From Volvox africanus (lineage: Eukaryota > Chlorophyta > Chlorophyceae > Chlamydomonadales > Volvocaceae): DNA of 64,000 nucleotides. The stretch is from NCBI GenBank assembly GCA_030268105.1, contig BSDZ01000022.1, positions 62,001 through 126,000 of the forward strand, given 5' to 3'. Within the stretch, counting starts at the first letter, position 1, and each line of letters begins with the position of its first letter. The notes below the pieces were generated by a model. That model worked only from the letters and a program-made list of their open reading frames with translations. It was not told the origin of the DNA and did not search any database. The translations under genes and the position numbers were made by a program. Positions 1-8,881 of this stretch are shown in pieces.

Positions 1-242
1 CTTTAGCTATGTTGTTTGCTATGCCTGGAGTAAGCGATGGCGTGCAAGCTGCAATACATTAATTATCTCATCTTTTGGCATGCGGGTACTCACCCGTCAA
101 CAAAAAATACGGGGTTGAAAATACAAAGATTGCTGCAGCGTGTTTCTGCGTATGCCAATTTGATGTATCTTCTCGGCTGAGGATGTGCACAGTCGTTGCG
201 TATGTGTGTCAAGATATCTGTGCACAATATGATGACACCCTG

Positions 243-314
243 TGCCGCAGTCTGGGGTCGAACCAGAGGCCTCTTGCTTACAAGACAAACGCTCTACCAC
301 TGAGCTACAACGGC
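243..314 (-). tRNA. trnT-UGU: tRNA-Thr (anticodon UGU)
   Basis: The minus strand folds into a 72-nt cloverleaf. The acceptor is GCCGUUG with CUGCGGC (one U-U mismatch at 6:67), the D arm GCUC/GAGC, and the anticodon stem UUUGU/GCAAG with loop CUUGUAA, so the anticodon is UGU (threonine, codon ACA). The T arm is UCUGG/CCAGA with loop UUCGACC, and the discriminator is A. No CCA is encoded, as usual in eukaryotic nuclear genes. The internal promoter A box (TAGCTCAGTGG) and B box (GGTTCGACCCC) are good matches. There is no intron. The first run of four T on the transcribed strand is 122 nt downstream (118-121), far for a Pol III terminator. Confidence 0.92.
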
Positions 315-1508
315 TGAGGGCGAAGCGAAGCAGGTAGCTGATCATGATCCACATCTGCCGTACAATCTCATCTAGGTACGGAGGGTTTCATTGGAGGGCC
401 TGCATACCCTATGCGGATCTTCCGTCCCCATGGACATCCATGGACGTATCTTTCCCGCCGTGCCATTGTATGTATGCTTCCATCCAAGTGCGTGTGTGGA
501 GCACCTTGACTAAATGTACAGCCAACCTTGCCATTTACAACTTAACCAGAATCTCACACCGGCAGCTACGGATTCACCTATGGGCGAGCTCCGAGTCTTT
601 GTGCCGTAGGGCACGTAGTGCAACGGTGACTCCTTGCTAGTTACATTATACTAGTGACTTATAAAGAATGAAGAAGTGTCTGTCTCAACTATCCAGGCAC
701 CTTAAATAGTGCTGCCTGGTACAAAAGGGGGCCTTACGTCTATTCGAAACTGGCGCGCATTCTACAACTGACACTGTTGTACGAATGCTCGCATTCAAGT
801 GGTCCCATGCGACTTGACCAAGTTCTATGCGTTAGATCTATTATAACTAATCTATTATTACGCAATTACGTTAATGTCATATAAAGCTAAATTACGACAA
901 CTCAGATTCACTCTTTCTGGCGCTTCTGCGCCATTCGCCCTGTTACACAAAGTGTGTCTTGGATCATGAAAGTGGATGACATACTACAACTGTGTCTGAC
1001 ATACTCCCGCCTTTTCATTACTTGCATCTCACACATACATCTATCCTGCGTACCATCCCATTCACACGCCTATCGTATTGCACATCGTCATACTGAGACA
1101 GTGAAACAGTCATTTAACATAACAGTGCTTCTGAAACGCGCACCAATAGATGATCATCCTTTTGTTATGGCAGACGCACACACAAAGGCCGTTAGATGTA
1201 TCTCAGCTGCGCATCCAAGGTGTCATGCGTGGCTGGGGCAGCTGGAAGGCAGACACGTCTTAATACAACATTTCCTTCTATGTGGATACATACTTTCACA
1301 TATGCATGCCAGCGTTTGATTTCAGGCAGCACATGCACCTACCACTTGATCTACGTATGTACAATAAGTTGCAATGGACGTACACTTCATCCTTGTTTGT
1401 TTGTTAAACCATCCATGATGGTTCGCTATGTTCTATTCATGACTGTGTCCCATCTGTGCTATCATGCGCGTGTTCTGGTGGCGTGGGCCTGTCGGTTCCG
1501 TCCGCAGG

Positions 1509-1515
1509 TTTTGCT
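1509..1515 (-). promoter_or_regulatory. snRNA 3'-box-like signal after U2
   Basis: The minus strand reads CA, nine bases, then AGCAAAA just beyond the U2 3' end. Plant snRNA genes carry CA(N)3-10AGTNNAA at this place; the match is complete except for one base. It would direct 3'-end formation by the snRNA-type Pol II machinery. Confidence 0.5.
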
Positions 1516-1522
1516 TGGACCG

Positions 1523-1710
1523 GGTGCACGGCTGTTGCGGTAGTGTAAGGCCACAACCATGCTGACGTGTCGAGTGAGCAAGCTCACCATTGACAAGTCC
1601 CCCAAAAAGATTGAAGTTAATCGCAGGTCCTCAATGAGGACCATATAAGCGATTAAGCTTATAAGAACAGATACTACACATGATCTGAGCCAAAAGGCCG
1701 AGAAAGGTAT
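1523..1710 (-). ncRNA. U2: U2 spliceosomal snRNA
   Basis: U2 pairs with the intron branch site in the major spliceosome. Read on the minus strand, the gene begins AUACCUUUCUCGGCCUUUUG, the near-universal U2 5' end. It contains the branch-site recognition segment GUGUAGUAUCUGUUCUUAU and an Sm site AAUCUUUUUGG at about nt 102-112. Stem IIa (UAUAAGC/GCUUAUA) and stem IIb (GGUCCUC/GAGGACC) are intact. The IIa loop UUAAUCGC is perfectly complementary to GCGAUUAA downstream, the conserved IIa/IIc toggle with bases changed on both sides. Stem III (with GUGAGC/GCUCAC at its tip) and stem IV (GCAUGG+UUGUGG with CCGCAA+CCGUGC) close the 3' part. The 3' end is placed after the stem-IV ACC. Length 188 nt fits the family. 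This sequence is the most frequent one and serves as the reference for the other copies. Confidence 0.97.
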
Positions 1711-1720
1711 GAGTATCAAG

Positions 1721-1733
1721 GTGCACGGTGCAC
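1721..1733 (-). promoter_or_regulatory. Doubled GTGCAC motif before U2
   Basis: Two GTGCAC hexamers separated by one base lie 11-23 bp upstream of the U2 start, and the arrangement is kept in all 17 copies. It may be a core-promoter element; function is inferred only from position and conservation. Confidence 0.35.
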
Positions 1734-1774
1734 AACCCACACGCTATGGCATGGGAATGATGACCCACCCTGGC

Positions 1775-1786
1775 CGATGGTGGGTT
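1775..1786 (-). promoter_or_regulatory. Upstream sequence element-like motif of U2
   Basis: On the minus strand this reads AACCCACCATCG, 65-76 bp before the U2 start. The plant snRNA upstream sequence element (RTCCCACATCG) sits at about -70, so both sequence and spacing fit. The same motif lies at the same distance before most other U2 copies; at 41792 one base differs. I do not see the TATA box expected near -30 in plant snRNA genes. Confidence 0.55.
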
Positions 1787-2050
1787 CAGAGAAATGACAC
1801 ATCGTCAGTCAAGCGCCGCACACACGTCGCTGCATAATATAATGTAAGAACAAATGGCATTTTACCTATCGAAGTCAAAACTCACCAACTGGAAGCAGGC
1901 GATCGATAACTTACACACTTCACAATGCAAACAGATGTCTCGCTCGTTCACCCTGTATTAGGAAGGTGCACTGGACGGATAACTTTTGTCAGGCCTCTTT
2001 CGCAATTAGTCGTGAGATGACGTTCCGTCTATTGTTAAATTATATGTACA

Positions 2051-2155
2051 TACCCTACCCTACCCTACCCTACCCTACCCTACCCTACCCTACCCTACCC
2101 TACCCTACCCTACCCTACCCTACCCTACCCTACCCTACCCTACCCTACCCTACCC
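2051..2155. repeat. (TACCC)21 microsatellite
   Basis: Perfect pentamer tract starting 341 bp upstream of U2. The strand that is sense for U2 reads TAGGG, a telomere-like, quadruplex-capable sequence. It is the main source of length variation between units. Confidence 0.98.
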
Positions 2156-2217
2156 AGCAGATGATTGTAAATAAGGCCGTGTAAATAAGACCTCTTCATG
2201 GTAAGTAGGTCGAATCA

Positions 2218-2276
2218 TCCCCATCCTCATCCCCATCCTTATCCCCATCCTCGTCCTCTTCACATCCTCAGCAGCA

Positions 2277-2307
<31 letters not shown>

Positions 2308-2317
2308 AAGCAGAAGC
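2218..2317. repeat. CCCATCCTCATC minisatellite and CAG/CAGAAG tract
   Basis: A degenerate run of CCCATCCTCATC-type repeats (about 2218-2260) is followed by a CAG tract with CAGAAG interruptions (2269-2317). The same pair of tracts follows every TACCC tract at a constant offset and, apart from the two cases listed separately, constant length. Confidence 0.95.
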
Positions 2318-2590
2318 ATTGTCTCGTGCATTACGACTGGTGGAGGGCCTTTAGCTATGTTGTTTGCTATGCCTGGAGTAAGCGATGGCGTGCAAGCTGC
2401 AATACATTAATTATCTCATCTTTTGGCATGCGGGTACTCACCCGTCAACAAAAAATACGGGGTTGAAAATACAAAGATTGCTGCAGCGTGTTTCTGCGTA
2501 TGCCAATTTGATGTATCTTCTCGGCTGAGGATGTGCACAGTCGTTGCGTATGTGTGTCAAGATATCTGTGCACAATATGATGACACCCTG

Positions 2591-2662
2591 TGCCGCAGTC
2601 TGGGGTCGAACCAGAGGCCTCTTGCTTACAAGACAAACGCTCTACCACTGAGCTACAACGGC
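2591..2662 (-). tRNA. trnT-UGU: tRNA-Thr(UGU), unit 1
   Basis: Same sequence as the gene at 243-314. Confidence 0.92.
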
Positions 2663-3870
2663 TGAGGGCGAAGCGAAGCAGGTAGCTGATCATGATCCAC
2701 ATCTGCCGTACAATCTCATCTAGGTACGGAGGGTTTCATTGGAGGGCCTGCATACCCTATGCGGATCTTCCGTCCCCATGGACATCCATGGACGTATCTT
2801 TCCCGCCGTGCCATTGTATGTATGCTTCCATCCAAGTGCGTGTGTGGAGCACCTTGACTAAATGTACAGCCAACCTTGCCATTTACAACTTAACCAGAAT
2901 CTCACACCGGCAGCTACGGATTCACCTATGGGCGAGCTCCGAGTCTTTGTGCCGTAGGGCACGTAGTGCAACGGTGACTCCTTGCTAGTTACATTATACT
3001 AGTGACTTATAAAGAATGAAGAAGTGTCTGTCTCAACTATCCAGGCACCTTAAATAGTGCTGCCTGGTACAAAAGGGGGCCTTACGTCTATTCGAAACTG
3101 GCGCGCATTCTACAACTGACACTGTTGTACGAATGCTCGCATTCAAGTGGTCCCATGCGACTTGACCAAGTTCTATGCGTTAGATCTATTATAACTAATC
3201 TATTATTACGCAATTACGTTAATGTCATATAAAGCTAAATTACGACAACTCAGATTCACTCTTTCTGGCGCTTCTGCGCCATTCGCCCTGTTACACAAAG
3301 TGTGTCTTGGATCATGAAAGTGGATGACATACTACAACTGTGTCTGACATACTCCCGCCTTTTCATTACTTGCATCTCACACATACATCTATCCTGCGTA
3401 CCATCCCATTCACACGCCTATCGTATTGCACATCGTCATACTGAGACAGTGAAACAGTCATTTAACATAACAGTGCTTCTGAAACGCGCACCAATAGATG
3501 ATCATCCTTTTGTTATGGCAGACGCACACACAAAGGCCGTTAGATGTATCTCAGCTGCGCATCCAAGGTGTCATGCGTGGCTGGGGCAGCTGGAAGGCAG
3601 ACACGTCTTAATACAACATTTCCTTCTATGTGGATACATACTTTCACATATGCATGCCAGCGTTTGATTTCAGGCAGCACATGCACCTACCACTTGATCT
3701 ACGTATGTACAATAAGTTGCAATGGACGTACACTTCATCCTTGTTTGTTTGTTAAACCATCCATGATGGTTCGCTATGTTCTATTCATGACTGTGTCCCA
3801 TCTGTGCTATCATGCGCGTGTTCTGGTGGCGTGGGCCTGTCGGTTCCGTCCGCAGGTTTTGCTTGGACCG

Positions 3871-4058
3871 GGTGCACGGCTGTTGCGGTAGTGTAAGGCC
3901 ACAACCATGCTGACGTGTCGAGTGAGCAAGCTCACCATTGACAAGTCCCCCAAAAAGATTGAAGTTAATCGCAGGTCCTCAATGAGGACCATATAAGCGA
4001 TTAAGCTTATAAGAACAGATACTACACATGATCTGAGCCAAAAGGCCGAGAAAGGTAT
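3871..4058 (-). ncRNA. U2: U2 snRNA, unit 1
   Basis: I see no difference from the copy at 1523-1710, including promoter-proximal sequence. Confidence 0.97.
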
Positions 4059-4398
4059 GAGTATCAAGGTGCACGGTGCACAACCCACACGCTATGGCAT
4101 GGGAATGATGACCCACCCTGGCCGATGGTGGGTTCAGAGAAATGACACATCGTCAGTCAAGCGCCGCACACACGTCGCTGCATAATATAATGTAAGAACA
4201 AATGGCATTTTACCTATCGAAGTCAAAACTCACCAACTGGAAGCAGGCGATCGATAACTTACACACTTCACAATGCAAACAGATGTCTCGCTCGTTCACC
4301 CTGTATTAGGAAGGTGCACTGGACGGATAACTTTTGTCAGGCCTCTTTCGCAATTAGTCGTGAGATGACGTTCCGTCTATTGTTAAATTATATGTACA

Positions 4399-4503
4399 TA
4401 CCCTACCCTACCCTACCCTACCCTACCCTACCCTACCCTACCCTACCCTACCCTACCCTACCCTACCCTACCCTACCCTACCCTACCCTACCCTACCCTA
4501 CCC
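4399..4503. repeat. (TACCC)21 microsatellite
   Basis: 105 bp, perfect. Confidence 0.98.
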
Positions 4504-4624
4504 AGCAGATGATTGTAAATAAGGCCGTGTAAATAAGACCTCTTCATGGTAAGTAGGTCGAATCATCCCCATCCTCATCCCCATCCTTATCCCCATCCTC
4601 GTCCTCTTCACATCCTCAGCAGCA

Positions 4625-4655
<31 letters not shown>

Positions 4656-4938
4656 AAGCAGAAGCATTGTCTCGTGCATTACGACTGGTGGAGGGCCTTT
4701 AGCTATGTTGTTTGCTATGCCTGGAGTAAGCGATGGCGTGCAAGCTGCAATACATTAATTATCTCATCTTTTGGCATGCGGGTACTCACCCGTCAACAAA
4801 AAATACGGGGTTGAAAATACAAAGATTGCTGCAGCGTGTTTCTGCGTATGCCAATTTGATGTATCTTCTCGGCTGAGGATGTGCACAGTCGTTGCGTATG
4901 TGTGTCAAGATATCTGTGCACAATATGATGACACCCTG

Positions 4939-5010
4939 TGCCGCAGTCTGGGGTCGAACCAGAGGCCTCTTGCTTACAAGACAAACGCTCTACCACTGAG
5001 CTACAACGGC
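4939..5010 (-). tRNA. trnT-UGU: tRNA-Thr(UGU), unit 2
   Basis: Same sequence as the gene at 243-314. Confidence 0.92.
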
Positions 5011-6218
5011 TGAGGGCGAAGCGAAGCAGGTAGCTGATCATGATCCACATCTGCCGTACAATGTCATCTAGGTACGGAGGGTTTCATTGGAGGGCCTGCA
5101 TACCCTATGCGGATCTTCCGTCCCCATGGACATCCATGGACGTATCTTTCCCGCCGTGCCATTGTATGTATGCTTCCATCCAAGTGCGTGTGTGGAGCAC
5201 CTTGACTAAATGTACAGCCAACCTTGCCATTTACAACTTAACCAGAATCTCACACCGGCAGCTACGGATTCACCTATGGGCGAGCTCCGAGTCTTTGTGC
5301 CGTAGGGCACGTAGTGCAACGGTGACTCCTTGCTAGTTACATTATACTAGTGACTTATAAAGAATGAAGAAGTGTCTGTCTCAACTATCCAGGCACCTTA
5401 AATAGTGCTGCCTGGTACAAAAGGGGGCCTTACGTCTATTCGAAACTGGCGCGCATTCTACAACTGACACTGTTGTACGAATGCTCGCATTCAAGTGGTC
5501 CCATGCGACTTGACCAAGTTCTATGCGTTAGATCTATTATAACTAATCTATTATTACGCAATTACGTTAATGTCATATAAAGCTAAATTACGACAACTCA
5601 GATTCACTCTTTCTGGCGCTTCTGCGCCATTCGCCCTGTTACACAAAGTGTGTCTTGGATCATGAAAGTGGATGACATACTACAACTGTGTCTGACATAC
5701 TCCCGCCTTTTCATTACTTGCATCTCACACATACATCTATCCTGCGTACCATCCCATTCACACGCCTATCGTATTGCACATCGTCATACTGAGACAGTGA
5801 AACAGTCATTTAACATAACAGTGCTTCTGAAACGCGCACCAATAGATGATCATCCTTTTGTTATGGCAGACGCACACACAAAGGCCGTTAGATGTATCTC
5901 AGCTGCGCATCCGAGGTGTCATGCGTGGCTGGGGCAGCTGGAAGGCAGACACGTCTTAATACAACATTTCCTTCTATGTGGATACATACTTTCACATATG
6001 CATGCCAGCGTTTGATTTCAGGCAGCACATGCACCTACCACTTGATCTACGTATGTACAATAAGTTGCAATGGACGTACACTTCATCCTTGTTTGTTTGT
6101 TAAACCATCCATGATGGTTCGCTATGTTCTATTCATGACTGTGTCCCATCTGTGCTATCATGCGCGTGTTCTGGTGGCGTGGGCCTGTCGGTTCCGTCCG
6201 CAGGTTTTGCTTGGACCG

Positions 6219-6406
6219 GGTGCACGGCTGTTGCGGTAGTGTAAGGCCACAACCATGCTGACGTGTCGAGTGAGCAAGCTCACCATTGACAAGTCCCCCA
6301 AAAAGATTGAAGTTAATCGCAGGTCCTCAATGAGGACCATATAAGCGATTAAGCTTATAAGAACAGATACTACACATGATCTGAGCCAAAAGGCCGAGAA
6401 AGGTAT
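6219..6406 (-). ncRNA. U2: U2 snRNA, unit 2
   Basis: Reference sequence, no differences seen. Confidence 0.97.
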
Positions 6407-6746
6407 GAGTATCAAGGTGCACGGTGCACAACCCACACGCTATGGCATGGGAATGATGACCCACCCTGGCCGATGGTGGGTTCAGAGAAATGACACATCG
6501 TCAGTCAAGCGCCGCACACACGTCGCTGCATAATATAATGTAAGAACAAATGGCATTTTACCTATCGAAGTCAAAACTCACCAACTGGAAGCAGGCGATC
6601 GATAACTTACACACTTCACAATGCAAACAGATGTCTCGCTCGTTCACCCTGTATTAGGAAGGTGCACTGGACGGATAACTTTTGTCAGGCCTCTTTCGCA
6701 ATTAGTCGTGAGATGACGTTCCGTCTATTGTTAAATTATATGTACA

Positions 6747-6826
6747 TACCCTACCCTACCCTACCCTACCCTACCCTACCCTACCCTACCCTACCCTACC
6801 CTACCCTACCCTACCCTACCCTACCC
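6747..6826. repeat. (TACCC)16 microsatellite
   Basis: 80 bp, perfect; the shortest tract in the window. Confidence 0.98.
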
Positions 6827-6947
6827 AGCAGATGATTGTAAATAAGGCCGTGTAAATAAGACCTCTTCATGGTAAGTAGGTCGAATCATCCCCATCCTCA
6901 TCCCCATCCTTATCCCCATCCTCGTCCTCTTCACATCCTCAGCAGCA

Positions 6948-6978
<31 letters not shown>

Positions 6979-7261
6979 AAGCAGAAGCATTGTCTCGTGC
7001 ATTACGACTGGTGGAGGGCCTTTAGCTATGTTGTTTGCTATGCCTGGAGTAAGCGATGGCGTGCAAGCTGCAATACATTAATTATCTCATCTTTTGGCAT
7101 GCGGGTACTCACCCGTCAACAAAAAATACGGGGTTGAAAATACAAAGATTGCTGCAGCGTGTTTCTGCGTATGCCAATTTGATGTATCTTCTCGGCTGAG
7201 GATGTGCACAGTCGTTGCGTATGTGTGTCAAGATATCTGTGCACAATATGATGACACCCTG

Positions 7262-7333
7262 TGCCGCAGTCTGGGGTCGAACCAGAGGCCTCTTGCTTAC
7301 AAGACAAACGCTCTACCACTGAGCTACAACGGC
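7262..7333 (-). tRNA. trnT-UGU: tRNA-Thr(UGU), unit 3
   Basis: Same sequence as the gene at 243-314. It lies about 0.9 kb from the 3' end of the LINE insertion. Confidence 0.92.
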
Positions 7334-8209
7334 TGAGGGCGAAGCGAAGCAGGTAGCTGATCATGATCCACATCTGCCGTACAATGTCATCTAGGTACGG
7401 AGGGTTTCATTGGAGGGCCTGCATACCCTATGCGGATCTTCCGTCCCCATGGACATCCATGGACGTATCTTTCCCGCCGTGCCATTGTATGTATGCTTCC
7501 ATCCAAGTGCGTGTGTGGAGCACCTTGACTAAATGTACAGCCAACCTTGCCATTTACAACTTAACCAGAATCTCACACCGGCAGCTACGGATTCACCTAT
7601 GGGCGAGCTCCGAGTCTTTGTGCCGTAGGGCACGTAGTGCAACGGTGACTCCTTGCTAGTTACATTATACTAGTGACTTATAAAGAATGAAGAAGTGTCT
7701 GTCTCAACTATCCAGGCACCTTAAATAGTGCTGCCTGGTACAAAAGGGGGCCTTACGTCTATTCGAAACTGGCGCGCATTCTACAACTGACACTGTTGTA
7801 CGAATGCTCGCATTCAAGTGGTCCCATGCGACTTGACCAAGTTCTATGCGTTAGATCTATTATAACTAATCTATTATTACGCAATTACGTTAATGTCATA
7901 TAAAGCTAAATTACGACAACTCAGATTCACTCTTTCTGGCGCTTCTGCGCCATTCGCCCTGTTACACAAAGTGTGTCTTGGATCATGAAAGTGGATGACA
8001 TACTACAACTGTGTCTGACATACTCCCGCCTTTTCATTACTTGCATCTCACACATACATCTATCCTGCGTACCATCCCATTCACACGCCTATCGTATTGC
8101 ACATCGTCATACTGAGACAGTGAAACAGTCATTTAACATAACAGTGCTTCTGAAACGCGCACCAATAGACGATCATCCTTTTGTTATGGCAGACGCACAC
8201 ACAAAGGCC

Positions 8210-8220
8210 GTTAGATGTAT
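8210..8220. repeat. LINE target-site duplication, left (copy 1)
   Basis: GTTAGATGTAT, repeated at 13338-13348; present once in LINE-free units (for example 1191-1201). Confidence 0.93.
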
Positions 8221-8235
8221 TGGGTGTTACACTGT

Positions 8236-8336
8236 GGGCGACTCGCCCTTCAAAGACGAGCACCGGGGGTCCTGACCGGACCGAGCCACAGCGCAGGGGA
8301 GGAACACGTGGCTTTGTCTGTCTGTCCTGCCACGTG
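8236..8336 (-). other. Inverted repeats in the LINE 3' UTR
   Basis: Within 120 bp of the 3' end lie a 6-bp stem with a one-base centre (8236-8248, GGGCGA/TCGCCC) and an 8-bp stem (8305-8312 with 8329-8336, CACGTGGC/GCCACGTG). The terminus itself holds GTGTAACAC. Such hairpins can be the recognition site of a LINE reverse transcriptase; the role here is inferred. The same structures recur at 15946-16046 and 26069-26169. Confidence 0.6.
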
Positions 8337-8881
8337 CTCCCCCTCTCACTAGGGCCAGCGAGCCCTCATAGGCTCTCGCCTGGCCACTCACAGAGCACTC
8401 AGGGCTACCAAGAAACCACAGGAAGGCCCAACAGAAAACGGGGGACACCTAGCTGCTCAAAGGACGGGGAAACCTCTCCTCTAACCCGACACTGACTAGA
8501 CAGGAGCCTGGCAGACACACACAGTTCCCCTCAGAGGAGAAGCACCAGCAGGAAAGCACACCCTTCCACAGCCAAGCCAGAAGAACCCAACAAGAGGCGG
8601 AGGGGGGGATGACAAGCCGAACTGGCGCCCCCCTAGAAAGCCTTCCGGCCCCACCCAAAGCTGGCCCCGCAGACACCTGAACTGCACAACAAGGAAAGAC
8701 CTCTCTCGCTGACCCCCCCTAAAACCCTAAGGCCCCGAAGCCTGGACACAGGAACCTCTAGCCACGAAACCCTCCACCCTCTCCCTTCCCCTCCTCAAGA
8801 TCTAGACCGTCCTCTCCTTGTCTCTACCTCCCTCACTCTCCCCCTTTCCTCCCACAGAACCTCCTCCTCAAAACTCCTGCC

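Larger units (their letters stand above)
1..2197 (-). repeat. Array unit 0 (partial, left edge)
   Basis: Lacks only the first part of a unit. It holds tRNA-Thr at 243-314, U2 at 1523-1710 and TACCC at 2051-2155. In the tRNA-U2 spacer (315-1522) I see no further RNA gene. It contains a 6-bp GC hairpin near 917-932 and the sites (about 1191-1201 and 1278-1282) where the LINE and the chromovirus sit in other units. Confidence 0.95.
2198..4545 (-). repeat. Array unit 1 (plain, 2348 bp)
   Basis: Reference unit: 2,243-bp core plus 105-bp TACCC tract. U2, tRNA and spacer look the same as in unit 0. Confidence 0.95.
4546..6868 (-). repeat. Array unit 2 (plain, 2323 bp)
   Basis: Shorter than unit 1 by 25 bp, wholly because the TACCC tract has 16 instead of 21 repeats. 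It differs from unit 1 by single bases, for example near 5062 and 5912. Confidence 0.95.

Noticed and set aside
229..313. C/D snoRNA on the plus strand (TGATGA ... CTGA)
   Set aside because: The boxes are chance matches around the antisense of the tRNA gene; there is no terminal stem and no C'/D' pair.
75..317. Plus-strand 80-codon frame
   Set aside because: Starts with TTG and runs antisense through the tRNA gene.
917..932. Histone-type 3' stem-loop (GGCGC TTCT GCGCC)
   Set aside because: Loop and flanks do not match the histone consensus, and there is no upstream histone gene.
1462..1740. Minus-strand 92-codon frame
   Set aside because: It covers the U2 snRNA gene; its conservation is that of the RNA.
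2051..2155. Chromosome end or telomere
   Set aside because: The tract is internal, regularly spaced and flanked by unique unit sequence on both sides in every unit.
1966..2184. Plus-strand frame translating to a PYPTL repeat protein
   Set aside because: It is the translation of the TACCC microsatellite; its length changes with the tract and its ends are not conserved.
2192..2212. Spliced-leader or U1-like RNA at the GGTAAGT motif
   Set aside because: Only the 7-base splice-site-like match is present; no leader, Sm site or U1 helices.
2269..2317. CRISPR-like array
   Set aside because: Plain trinucleotide repeats with no spacers.
2198..2410. Plus-strand frame rich in HP and Ser/Arg runs
   Set aside because: Translation of the CCCATC and CAG tracts; no domain, and low complexity explains the open frame.
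8725..8740. Telomere repeat CTAAAACCCTAA in the LINE 3' UTR
   Set aside because: Only about one and a half repeats; it is part of the LINE and identical in its three copies.
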